DNA of 26,807 bases, from NCBI GenBank assembly GCA_016715505.1, contig JADJZY010000024.1, positions 1-26,807 on the forward strand. The letters are read 5' to 3'. The position numbers and the translations under genes are program-made. How positions within the stretch are numbered: the stretch's first letter is position 1; each line of letters starts with the position of its first letter. Source of the stretch: Bacteroidota bacterium. GTDB lineage: Bacteria; Bacteroidota; Bacteroidia; Chitinophagales; Chitinophagaceae. Positions 1 through 9,640 of this stretch are shown here, one piece after another. Below the pieces are notes generated by a model that was not told where the DNA came from, searched no databases, and saw only the letters and a program-made list of their open reading frames with translations.

Positions 1-2
1 CG

Positions 3-80
3 TCATCGTCAAAGGGCTACCCCGCACGAACGGAACTATCCCTTGAACGCTTGCTTAAATTTGATGCGCCTGTGAGATAA
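3..80 (+). CDS. Possible 3' end of a plus-strand gene (partial)
   Basis: An open frame enters from the left edge and stops at TAA 78-80, giving about 25 residues that end in ELSLERLLKFDAPVR. The composition is protein-like and it would converge on the same hairpin that terminates the minus-strand gene at 181. A second frame (1-75) is also open, so this frame is not certain and no family can be assigned. Confidence 0.2.
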   Translation, partial: SSSKGYPARTELSLERLLKFDAPVR

Positions 81-107
81 TCAGCTAGCCTTAGATAATT
101 CTAAACA

Positions 108-143
108 AAATCGCCACCAAAGATTTCTCTTCTGTGGCGATTT
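108..143 (-). terminator. Rho-independent terminator
   Basis: A perfect 10-bp stem, AAATCGCCAC (108-117) with GTGGCGATTT (134-143), encloses a 16-nt loop. On the minus strand it is followed by a T-rich tail (GATTTTGTTTAG). It lies 38 nt downstream of the stop codon of the gene at 181-989, so it most likely ends that transcript and perhaps the whole three-gene set starting at 5551. It could also stop a converging plus-strand transcript. Confidence 0.75.
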
Positions 144-180
144 GCAAGTGTTGATTTGATAATAGTTTGTTGAAATAAGA

Positions 181-989
181 TTATGGAGCGATCACCCCTA
201 CAAAATTGTTGTTGTTTTGCTCCCAATAAATAAAATCGAGTCCATCCACAATCCCATCTCCAGTGAGATCGGTACTAAAATATCATCCGGCAAAATTATT
301 GTTGTCGTTTTTCCCAATCATTATAATCAAGGCCATCTACAACGCCATCTGATTGATATCATACAAGTAAATGGCCCAAAAATAGATCCTACCTGAACCT
401 GATTAGAGCCATAGGCTTGTGAAGCTGATAAGGAGAAATCATAGTTTGCAGTATTGGAAAGCAAAATCGGATTTGCACTCCATGTTTCAATACTGTTACG
501 ATGCCTGAGCACGATATAATACGACTGACCCATAACACCCAATCCTTTTATGTTTAGGTTGCCGTCTTGTTTCATCGTTGATTTGGTTTGAAAGGCTAAA
601 GCATAGGGTGAAATAGGGTTGCGGAGTTCAACTGTAATACTATCGGCTATTAAAGATGGATTCACATACTCTCCTTGATTGAATAACACATCTTGCATTT
701 GACCACTACCTACATAATAGCCCTGAAGAAAAGCTTTTACATTCAATAAGTTTAATTCAAGGGTTGCTGAAAACCATGGGTGACATATGGGTAGCTGAGG
801 ATAATGTTTATATTAGTTTCTCCGATGGTAAATAGTAAGAATAGATGCATTTGTTCCATAACCACCTGTACTTGCCATCACCTGTGCACTGATGGATTGA
901 CTTTTACTATAGATAGGCATTAGACTGAAAAGAAATAAAAATGAATTACAAAGTAATTGTCTTAATGCGGGAAAGAAATATTTATTCAT
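181..989 (-). pseudogene. Secreted protein with dockerin-like C-terminal module, frame broken
   Basis: The protein starts MNKYFFPALRQLL and has a clear signal peptide, followed by the Bacteroidota N-terminal pattern SAQVMASTGGYGTNASI...TIGETNIN...THGFQQP. It then has the C-terminal module shared with three other genes here (LLNVKAFLQGYY ... YYIVLRHRNSIETWSANP) and two DxNxDG-type calcium loops, and ends NNFVGVIAP. The frame is broken near 830, near 758 (a CCC run), near 345 (one C missing against the sister copies) and near 308 (five T instead of four). A TGA at 283-285 replaces the second Gly codon of the GGYF motif. The last two shifts cancel, which suggests read errors, but the stop codon could mean real decay. 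It starts 42 nt after the M4 peptidase stop, so it probably shares that transcript. Its role as a surface or secreted protein is inferred; no enzyme domain is visible. Confidence 0.7.
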
Positions 990-1031
990 GGTGTAATATT
1001 GATAATAATTAAAATGACGTAACCATTTAAC

Positions 1032-2985
1032 TTAATAGTTACTATAAAAACATTGATTTGTCCTGGCAGTGAAAAATGCTCCAGCACTAGTGTTGAACCC
1101 AGGTGATATATTGACAAAATCTCCCCCATCGTATCTTACCTCTAAACCATTTCCTGTGATTGTGGTAGCGCAATTACTTGGCGAAATAAAATAAGGATCA
1201 TTACTTTGATTAACTACATAACCTGTTTTAGTTCCACATATATTATTACCATAGTACCAATAACTCCCAACGCCAACGGCCTCCCATGCCTTGCCAACCG
1301 CTTGACTTTGTGTGCTACAATTTCCGTATAAATCACAACAGCATGTACCCAGGCATCTCTTGCTTCTACATGATTGAAGGTGGCATTCAAATAGCCAACA
1401 GTTAACCCCTGATAAGCTATTAATCGAGCCTGTGCAAAGCCAATACCTGATATTGAATACGCTAATCCATTTGCATTCGTGCCACTACCACCTGTTACTA
1501 ATAAATAATACATATAGTTTTGAACACCACTATTGCGATGAACTCCTCCATAGTCATAGGCAGTTGCGGTAGTGTCAAACCAAAAAGCATCTGTCAAGTA
1601 TGTGTTAGGATCACCTTTGCTATGTGGATTTTGCATGTCTCTAAATATTTGATGGATACCATTCACATCCGTCATATGTATCAATTTTCCATAAATTGCC
1701 GCAGAATAACCACCAACATACTGATAAGTATTAATTCCAAAAATATCTGAGAATGATTCGTTTTAAAGCGCCTGATTCACCGCTGTAAACTAAGCCAGCA
1801 ATAAAATAAGTTACTCCATGTGTCATTTCATGGGCCAAAACATCTATTGAATTTATATCGTCAGATGTAATGGTGTTACTCGTTAGGCCCACCACTTTCA
1901 TTATTGCCCACTTTGCAAATACCTGTCCCTCCGTTAAAGAGGCATTCCGATAATATGGACTATCAATGGAAGGTAACATCTGAATAGAAAATTGCATTTT
2001 GCCTAAGATCGACATCAAAACCACTACTATCCCAGCCTGGTCTACTATGAATATTATAGTAATATTTTTTTCAGCTTCACCAAATGCCCACGTACTTGTG
2101 GCTGCACTAATAAAATTATTGTATTAGGCCATGCTGAACCAGCAAATTTTAAATAAGGATTTATTGCAGATTGATTGTCAGACGTATAAATAATATCACC
2201 AACACCACAACTATCCACTAATTTTATCAAAAGAAGAAATACTAGAATAATAGGCAGCACTTTTTGTGCCATTGAAATTAGTGGTAAAGGAATGATTACC
2301 ACAATTATGTTCTAAATCCAATGCATTTAGAGCTTACCAGACTGTGCATCAATATATACCACTTTACTAAATGATGGCAGAGAACTTGATATCGTCATTT
2401 TATAAGCAAGCGTATGATTGAAACCTAAAATCATTTCCAGGTAGACACGGCCCATATTAATTCTTCTTTGGCATATAGGTTTGATGTTCCTCTACTTCTT
2501 TTTCTAAGGGATAATTCTTCCATGCTATCTTGCCACATATATTTTTCAGAAGGAAAATACTGCTTCGCAAAATTAAATGCTTCATTGAATGAAATTATAG
2601 TGGGTATATCTTTATTAAACTGAGGGACATAATGTCCATTTCCTTCAATTGTTTTATCTTTAAATTCATGAATTTTGAATATAGCAAATTGTACAGGATA
2701 GCCTTTATATACTTGCTGAAAAGAATGATGTATTATTCTTAAATCATCTGTATCAGATTTTATGCATTGAAATGAATTGTTGTTATCCATTTCAAAGTAT
2801 TGTTTCATTTCAAGAGAATTCAAATTTTCTTTCGTTGGCTTTACTCCTTTGTCAAATCGATACCAATTACTATTCATTTTGTGTGTAGTAATTAGGCTTA
2901 GTGGTGATTCCTTTTCAATATTTTGCGATCGAGTTACCGTTGAGTAAATGAATAGTAAATCCAAAACTGATAATATATTTTTCAT
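1032..2985 (-). CDS. Secreted M4 (thermolysin-type) zinc metallopeptidase, frameshifted
   Basis: The reconstructed length is about 650 residues. In order: a signal peptide (MKNILSVLDLLFIYSTVTRSQ), an FTP-type propeptide (LRIIHHSFQQVYKGYPVQFA), and a catalytic domain with the zinc motif HEMTH (DNA about 1820-1834). The third zinc ligand lies in the ESGALNESFSD motif, visible after removing one A from an AAAA run near 1763. The segments DYGGVHRNSGVQN and LYGNCSTQSQAVGKAWEAVGVG are standard M4 C-lobe. The tail VNISPGFNTSAGAFFTA resembles the 'PGF...AGA.F.A' end common in Bacteroidota exoproteins. At least five frame breaks (near 1340, 1763, 2045, 2250 and 2330) interrupt otherwise complete family sequence. 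The gene begins 2 nt after the collagen-like gene, so the two are presumably cotranscribed. It should cleave proteins outside the cell after its propeptide is removed. All catalytic residues are present once the frames are joined. Confidence 0.85.
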
Positions 2986-2987
2986 TG

Positions 2988-5551
2988 TTATTTAGCTTTT
3001 TTAAGTTCATTTAACTGTTTTTGCAAATCAATAATGTACAATGTAAGCTCTTCTACTTTTTCTGTTAATCGCTTTTGCATATCACCTGCATCTATACCTC
3101 CTTGTGCTGTAACCTCCTCAGCGGAAGGGATATTTAAAGTAAATGCTACTCGGTTTAGAAATATAATCTTGCAAATCATTCAGGCATGAGTTTATAGTCA
3201 TCTGCAAATACATAGTCGGGCCATGCACCATTTGTTTGAACTCTTAATTCTGTACAAATTACTTTACCGTTGACTCTCAATTTATATCCAGCACCTGCGG
3301 TTTCATTGATTGTTCCAATTAACACATCACCAAGATCTGTAATACTCATGCGTTCTACTAAACCATTTGTAGTTCCTGAGGCATAGGTAAAGAAAGAAAG
3401 TCGTGCTGCATTGAAAGAAGTACCGATTGTCTTTATTTGACCTGTATAGGTTGAACCCGTTTTAAACGTCATTGCATTTTCTATAGCATTCGAAAGATTA
3501 ACGGATGTTTCTAGTTGTAATACCTTTGAATCAAAAAATAATGAGTTTACGGATAAGGCATGATCCACAGGGTTCGTATTAATTCCTACTTTACCATTTC
3601 CCTTAATGCGCATTCTTTCTGTAAAACCTGCGGTATAGCCATCATAACCAAATGTGATATCAGCATTATTATTATCTGAATGAATCCGTAATTCATTTCC
3701 AAATACACCAAACCCTACATCCCCTGTTGCACCAGGGTATAATGAAATTTTCTTTTCTAAAGTTGCAGGAAATGATAATGTTCTTGTAGGGTTTGTTACA
3801 CCACCTAAACCTAACTTCCCATTATTTACATTCATGCCAATTTGCCAACCTCCAATGCTTCCAGAAATGCCATAAGTTGTATCATTTATTAAACCTATAA
3901 AAGCAGCTTCAATAGTGTTGTTTGCATTATTCAACATTAAACCTGCTGAACTTCCATTGTGCCTAATTCTCATTCTGCCATTCACATCAAGTATATATGC
4001 TGGTGTTACTCCAATGCCTAAAAAACCACCTCCTGTTAATTGCATACGTTCAGTATAGTTGGTATTATTGCCTATGCCCCAAGAGAATTTACTTGATGCC
4101 GGAACATAATGTTGTAGCGTAGATGAGCCTATGCCTAATCCATAGATTTCGGTAGCACTATGATTATACAAGTTTATTTTGTTCCCGTTACTATTGCTAA
4201 AACTCAATGGTGATGCAGGAGTTGTATTACCTTGTAAACCTACATTTCCGGTGTTGTTGTTATAAATATGTGTTCCATTGTTAGTCCATTGACTAGCACC
4301 ACTTGAGGGAGTTTGCCATGAGGCTAATCCTGAAGCATCACTGGTTAATACTTTATTTAATCCTGGTGCACCACCGGTTATTTTTACTTGTCCATTCACC
4401 TCTAGTTTCGCAGTTGGCGCAGTGGTTGTTCCAATACCTACATTTCCGGTGCCATTCAGATTTTTGAAAACAAACTCCTTCGCTGTTAATTCCATTCTAT
4501 CGTCTGCTATGTTTTCAGCAATATTGACATAATCGCCATCACCAAATTTCAATTTATGATTTACGGCAGCATTCCATGTTGAATTACCAATTTTTATAGC
4601 GCCACTATCTACTTGTAGTTTTTCTATTGGCGCAGCTATGCCGATACCCACATTAGAGCCATTGTCTACAATTTGAGAGTTTGTGCCAACATTAGCACTT
4701 GAAAATTTTACGACTCTATTAATCGTTCCTGAAATATTAGCTGAACCTGATGCACCTGTTAACCCTTGAGGACCTTGTGCACCTTGCGGGCCTGTTGCGC
4801 CCGTTAACCCTTGAGGACCTTGTGCACCTGTTAATCCAATCGGTCCTTGTGCACCTGTTGCGCCCGTTGCTCCCGTTACCCCTTGTAGACCTTGCGGGCC
4901 TTGTGGGCCTGTTGCACCTGTTGCACCCGTTAAACCTTGAGGACCTTGTGCGCCCGTTGCGCCGGTATTTCCTTGTGGACCTTGTGGGCCTGGCAATCCT
5001 GGCACATTCGCCTTTTCAGCATATAGTGCATAAGGAACGCTCATGAGTTGAGTAGTTCCGAAATCAACATAATTTGTACCACCGGAGACATCCATCTCCA
5101 CTTGTAAATACTTGGATGCAAGGCCCCAATTTATTGTAGAAAACGTTCCAATGCTTGGTGTTCCCTGACCAATGATAAGGGTAAATAAACCTAAGGTATT
5201 TGTTGAAGCTGCATGGGTTTCTCTATATAATATAGTTCCATTGGAACTTGCGTTGTGCAGGGTAAATCGAACAGAAATACTTTGTGCAGATAATACTTCG
5301 CCACTGGCATTTCTTGCTACGGCCTGATAGGGCAACCCTTGAGGCGTTTGCGCTATCAAAGGGTTTACTTGTAGCAATACAATCAGTATCATTACAGTTA
5401 GATAAATTAATGGCGAAGTTTTCCTGTTCACTATTTTTCGTAAATCAGTCGAATGATATGTGCAGAAACGACCTTTATTTTGTGGGCATGTTAAAGAACG
5501 ATTTAGCGTTACGTTTAACAAATTTTCATTCGGGTTAAATTTTGATGACAT
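2988..5551 (-). CDS. Collagen-like, tail-fibre-like secreted protein
   Basis: The open frame covers 791 residues (5551-3176). Its true C-terminus continues in another frame to 2988 (NIPSAEEVTAQGGIDAGDMQ, then a leucine-rich coiled coil), so two indels lie at about 3145-3180. The annotated ATG gives a 44-residue leader before the signal peptide. A GTG at 5431-5429 would give the cleaner start MNRKTSPLIYLTVMILI...LIAQ. The mature protein begins with the family pattern PQGLPYQAVARNASGEVLS. Residues 185-268 are 28 uninterrupted Gly-X-Y triplets (GPQGPQGNTGATG type). Repeated 'NVGIG...AKLEVNGQVKI' and 'ERMRI' segments follow, as in Bacteroidota tail-fibre proteins, ending WPDYVFADDYKLMP. The likely form is a trimeric surface or secreted fibre held by the collagen-like region and the C-terminal coiled coil. 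The Gly-X-Y tract is seen directly; trimerisation is inferred. Confidence 0.8.
4748..4999 (-). repeat. Gly-X-Y (collagen-like) coding repeat
   Basis: This stretch encodes 28 consecutive Gly-X-Y triplets (residues 185-268), mostly GPQ, GAT, GLT, GAQ and GNT. At the DNA level it appears as imperfect 9- and 18-bp repeats. The triplets contain few prolines at Y and no lysine, as is usual for bacterial collagen-like proteins. Confidence 0.9.
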
Positions 5552-5594
5552 ATAGATTGATATTAATAATTTAGTTTTTCCTTTCTTTCGTCGA

Positions 5595-5622
5595 TTTTAA
5601 TGAGTCCTGTCAGGCATTAAAA
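5595..5622 (-). promoter_or_regulatory. Hairpin in the leader of the collagen-like gene
   Basis: A perfect 8-bp inverted repeat, TTTTAATG (5595-5602) with CATTAAAA (5615-5622), encloses a 12-nt loop that itself contains CCTGTCAGG. It lies 43 nt or more upstream of the ATG at 5551 in the 246-bp gap after the histidine kinase. No T-run follows on the minus strand, so it is unlikely to be a simple terminator. It may be a structured 5' leader or an operator. Confidence 0.4.
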
Positions 5623-5674
5623 CCATCAGAAACGATGAAAAGCTTATTTCGTTTTGAATTAAGTTTCGCTACAT

Positions 5675-5682
5675 CAAAAGTA
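5675..5682 (-). promoter_or_regulatory. Candidate Bacteroidota -7 element
   Basis: The minus strand reads TACTTTTG, an exact match to the Bacteroidota TAnnTTTG box, 124 nt upstream of the ATG at 5551. No TTG box sits at the usual 17-19 nt spacing, so support is weak. Transcription from here would include the hairpin at 5595-5622 in the leader. Confidence 0.3.
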
Positions 5683-5797
5683 CACGAGGGGCAATGCGAT
5701 CTAATTCGCAATCGCTTAACGGCGATGGGTAATCGACCAATGGCAACCACACAGACAGGATCTATATGTTCGCATGATTAAGACTATGAGCGACTAT

Positions 5798-7937
5798 TTA
5801 TAAATTTGGAAACCGAATATCAATACAAGTGCCTGATGGCTCGTTCGATGAAATTTCGATATGTGCATGAATTAATGCAATCATTTCCTTCACAATAGTC
5901 AATCCTAATCCAGAGTTTTTGCTATCTATTGGCATCGAAGGTTCGTTAAAAAGACGACGAATTCGTTCAGGCATACCCGCGCCATCGTCAATTATTTGAA
6001 CCACACCATGTTGATTTTCTTGCTTGGCATAGATCTGAATAATCGATTGATTGCTTGAATACGTTATGGCATTTTGAATCAGGTTTCTTAATACAACCAA
6101 TAGGATGTTTTTATCCGTGTGCAAAATTAATTTTGGTGGTATATTCAGATTGACTCTCATTTGCTTGTGATCTAATTGCGATTGTAAAAGATCTTGTACG
6201 TGTTGCACCGCATCCTTAATATTGATCAGCTCTGCCGATACATTAAATTGCTGTAACTGGCTTTTAGACCAGAGCAATAAATCTTCCATCGTTTCAAGAA
6301 CCACGCCGGCCGCTCTGCTAATTTGTTCCGAATACGCTTGCCTGTCCACTTCACTCATTAAGTTAGGATTTGTTTTCTGTAAATCCAAAAACTGATAGAC
6401 TTGACTAATCGGATTTCGCAAATCATGACTAATGATACTAAATAATTTTGCCTTAGTAATATTTGCCTTTTCCAAATTTTCATTCAACAAATTCATTTCG
6501 GCATTTTTCTGTTCAAAATTTTTTTTTGCTTTTAAGTTTATTACGATATACAATAATCATGGAATCGTCATGCCCCTATAAGCAACATCAAACCGATGGT
6601 GAAATATATACGCTGGCGTTTAGCATCTGCTAATTGAAACTTCTGTAAACCATTCTCAGTGGATAGTCCTAATATTTTTTCTTGTTTTACCTCATTCTGA
6701 TATTTAGCTTCCATATTGGCTATATTTCTTTTACTCGCTTCCGCTTGCAAACTATCATTTAATCTTGCATGAATGTATAAATGATTATATGCTTCATGCC
6801 AATTACCTGTTGCGGCATAGGCTTCGGCAAATAATTTTTGATGCAGAATTATATACCTCCGGAATACCCTCCTTTACGATTTTCTCGGATTTAGAGATAG
6901 GCTATTGCTTCGGGATAATTTTTTAACGCAATGGCTAATTTGCCTTTCAAATATTCGAGCTCACCAATTACAAATTCATCTAGATATTTTGGTGCTAAGG
7001 TGGTTGCATGTGCCAGAGATAATTTAGCATTTGCTAAATCATTATGGGTTAAATAGTATTCTGCAAATTCTAAATCACTGGATGCTACATTGGCCCAACC
7101 CATCGGTTTTAAGGTCAACTAAATATTTTTGAAGCTTATTATAATAATGATCTGCACTATCTTTTGCTCTAAATTAAGAACGCTGAGCTATAATCCTTAT
7201 ACCTATGAGCAATTCCTTCTACATAATCCTTTAAGTAACCTTCGCTTTCTCTAAGGTACTCTAATGATTTTTTGGCTGATTAAATGAAGTATACAATTCA
7301 GCTACGTTTATCAATTTAACAGCATAGTTAATCGAATCGGTATTGTTGGATCCTTTTTTTAGTTTAGAAGATCGAGCTTTGATACCAGCTAATAAATACT
7401 CAAGGGCTTTTTCGTATTGGCCATTCGTGGCATAATAATCAACTATGCCTTCCTGCAACAATGCTTTGGCTATTTCATTTTTACTGGTATCTATAATTAT
7501 TTGCATGGCTTCCAAAACGCGTTGGCGCTTATCGATTTTACCAACATTTTGTATGCAAATAATAATTCCTTTAAGGCTTCTGTAATTCTTCTGCTATGTT
7601 TTGCCCTACGACCGTATTGTTCAGATTTCTTAAATACACAACTACTATCTGATTCAGTATTATAGTTGAAGGTAACTCCAATATAGAAATGAAATAAAGA
7701 CAAATTGTAAACGTCCTCATTAGGTGTCATACCTAGTCCTTGTTTGGCTGCGTTTCTCAGACCTCTATAGTCTTCCACAACAATAAATTCATCACAGTAG
7801 TCTGACCATGCTTGGAGTTTTTCCTTTGAAGTTTTATATTCTGTGAGGTCAGGTTTTTTTATAGCATAACCCAGGGAAACATATAAAAAGCAAAACGCAA
7901 AAAGACATTTTTTCAAACATGTATTTATAATTTCCAT
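5798..7937 (-). CDS. TPR-containing sensor histidine kinase, frameshifted
   Basis: The reconstructed protein has about 710 residues. In order: a signal peptide (KKCLFAFCFLYVSLGYA), tetratricopeptide-type helical repeats (NGQYEKALEYLLAGI, NDLANAKLSLAHA), a coiled coil (EASKRNIANMEAKYQ), a transmembrane segment (IYFTIGLMLLIGA), then HisKA with the H-box FSIISHDLRNPIS. The HATPase domain has the N-box NLIQNAITYSS, G1 DDGAGMP and G2 GLGLTIVKEM. The TPR part would sense a signal in the periplasm and the kinase part would phosphorylate a partner response regulator. The start overlaps the end of the response-regulator gene by 13 nt, so the two are translationally linked. Frame breaks lie near 7510, 7260, 7120-7180, 6750-6890 and 6560; the kinase core from 6553 to 5798 is intact. 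Either assembly errors or decay could explain the breaks. Confidence 0.85.
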
Positions 7938-8638
7938 TTTGATATTTCGCTTCTAAAGGTTTTTCCTATGGGCAACGCCTTGCTGCCAATAAATAATTCA
8001 TTGCTTTGTAAACGCGTTACCTTACTGCGATTGACCGCATAACTTCGATGAATTTGAACAAATTGTGACTCAGGCAATTGCTTCATAAATGAGGATAAAG
8101 GCATAAGGGTTAAATGTTTCTTGTTAACAGTAACAATTTTGGTATAGTCCTTCATGGATTCTAAATGATCAATTTCTTTTACATTTATTTTTACCTGATC
8201 GTAGCCTTCCTTTATCGTGATTGTTTCATTTTCGAATTGCACCGAATAAGCTATTGCTTTTTGTTTCATGTCTAAGTAATCAAATGCTCTATCTATGCAG
8301 GCTTTAAAGCGATCGGCCTTCACTGGCTTAAGTAGAAAATCAAATGCCATAAGATCATAACTTTCCAAAGCATATTCCATGTGTGACGTTACAAATATCG
8401 GAATGGGAATGTCATCCTTAACGATGCGCAAGAGCTCCATACCATTCATGCCTGGCATATCCACATCAAGAAAAACTATATCAGGTTTTTTATTTTTAAT
8501 TATAGCTATGGCGTCTGTTGCGTTTTCACATGTGCCTATGCAATTTAATTGAGGGAAGGTATCCGCTTTTGCTAGTAAAGTTAATTGGTCTAGCTTATTA
8601 TCTTCTACAATTAAATAATTAAAGGCCTTATTCACCAT
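7925..8638 (-). CDS. LytTR-family response regulator
   Basis: The gene is intact, 237 residues. The receiver domain has the acidic pair in IVEDN (residues 10-14), the phospho-acceptor Asp58 in FLDVDMPGMNG, the conserved Thr in FVTSHMEYALESYD and the conserved Lys in FLLKPV. The LytTR DNA-binding domain covers roughly residues 140-237 (HLESMKDYTKIVT, FVQIHRSYAVNRSKV, LPIGKTFRSE). It would bind DNA as a dimer once phosphorylated, most likely by the kinase encoded directly downstream with a 13-nt overlap. Most LytTR regulators of Bacteroidota pair with LytS-type kinases; here the partner has a conventional HisKA/HATPase core. Its targets are unknown, but genes for secreted proteins lie on both sides of the pair. 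Confidence 0.92.
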   Translation of the reverse strand: MVNKAFNYLIVEDNKLDQLTLLAKADTFPQLNCIGTCENATDAIAIIKNKKPDIVFLDVDMPGMNGMELLRIVKDDIPIPIFVTSHMEYALESYDLMAFDFLLKPVKADRFKACIDRAFDYLDMKQKAIAYSVQFENETITIKEGYDQVKINVKEIDHLESMKDYTKIVTVNKKHLTLMPLSSFMKQLPESQFVQIHRSYAVNRSKVTRLQSNELFIGSKALPIGKTFRSEISKWKL

Positions 8639-8946
8639 TCAAATATAAAGCTTATTCTATAAAATGAACTTTAACCATGTTTGCGAGGCAACTAGCTGCC
8701 TAATGAATCTTAGGTTATTTAAGATACATTGAATACCTTTTTGTAACCGAATCAGGCTGTATATTTCATCGTATATTTTTAAAGTTGTATCATGGGGCTG
8801 GTTGGGCTTCCAAATTGGCGAATAAGTTTGGCGAGACCTGGCTTTTCTCCAGGTGATGTATGTATCATTAATAAAATGGAATAAGCTGATAGAACACATG
8901 AAATGTAGCCGAATGTTTGATTTCCGGCCCCGATTGCAGCGATAGC
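8639..8946. other. Intergenic stretch with three small hairpins
   Basis: No convincing gene lies between the response regulator and the giant protein gene. An 80-codon minus-strand frame (8899-8657) resembles nothing I know. The stretch holds three perfect short inverted repeats: AGGCA/TGCCT (8686-8701), ATCTTA/TAAGAT (8707-8725) and ACCTGG/CCAGGT (8836-8854). They would all fall in the 5' leader of the regulator-kinase transcript. Confidence 0.4.
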
Positions 8947-8989
8947 TCCTGTCTCGTCTCGTCTCGTCTCGTCACGAGACGAGACAGGA
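8947..8989. repeat. GTCTC pentamer array forming a 16-bp hairpin
   Basis: Four tandem copies of GTCTC (8951-8970) are followed by the inverse units. The arm 8947-8962 (TCCTGTCTCGTCTCGT) pairs perfectly with 8974-8989, leaving an 11-nt loop made of more repeat units, so the arms could pair in several registers. It lies 68 nt downstream of the stop codon of the giant surface-protein gene. There is no T-tail on either strand. It could be a factor-independent transcription barrier, an mRNA 3'-end stabiliser or a slippage-prone locus. Confidence 0.75.
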
Positions 8990-9056
8990 TAGGCTATGAA
9001 AAGCGGTGATTGGATGAACGAAGCAGAAACTTATGTGCCGCCAAAACTGAAAAATC

Positions 9057-9640
9057 TTACGGCACCACCGCTCCAACAAAGTTGTTGCTATTGTTTCCCA
9101 TAAAATAAAATCAAGGCCATCTACCATCCCATCGCCATTGAGATCGGTTCTAAAATATCCTCCGGCAAAATTATTGCTATCGTTTTCCCATTCATTATAA
9201 TCAAGTCCGTCTATCACGCCATCCTGATTGATATCGCCGCTGTAAATGGCAAATACGGAAGGTTCCATTTGTAAGTGATTATTCCCGAAGGCCTGTGTTA
9301 CATCAGATGAAAAATCGTAGAGCATCAGATTGGAAACCGAAATGGGGTTGGCACTCCAGGTTTCTACACTATTCCGATGCTTCACCACCAAATATCGATT
9401 GCTGCCAATTTCGGAAAGGGGCAGATGGCAAGTAATGAATCCATTGCTATGCAGAATTCCCTGAACAGAAGATGAAAGTGGGAATCCGATGCCGGTTTCG
9501 TGTAATTCAATGGTGATGGTATCGGTATAACTCAGAGGGCTCAAAAATCCACTTTGCGTGAGCACCGGACTCATTTTACCATTGCCTTCATAAAAGCCCT
9601 GCAGGTAACATTTCACATACAATAAACCTCCTATGCAAAG
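9057..9640 (-). other. Shared C-terminal module, copy 2
   Basis: This encodes the last ~190 residues of the giant protein: a beta-rich part (KCYLQGFYEGNGKMSPVL ... YLVVKHRNSVETWSANP), then calcium loops DINQDGVIDGLD and DLNGDGMVDGLD, and after one base correction near 9094 the end SNNFVGAVVP. The other copies are at 181-770, 18340-18910 and 26089-26690. Confidence 0.85.

Noticed and set aside
4750..5046. Plus-strand open frame opposite the collagen-like region
   Set aside because: It is a leucine/proline-rich shadow of the Gly-X-Y repeat on the minus strand; the minus-strand protein has clear family features.
8640..8647. TATATTTG on the minus strand, an exact TAnnTTTG box
   Set aside because: It ends 1 nt before the response-regulator ATG, too close to act as that gene's promoter.
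8657..8899. 80-residue minus-strand frame
   Set aside because: No recognisable motif, poor composition and no family resemblance; it probably lies in the leader of the regulator gene.
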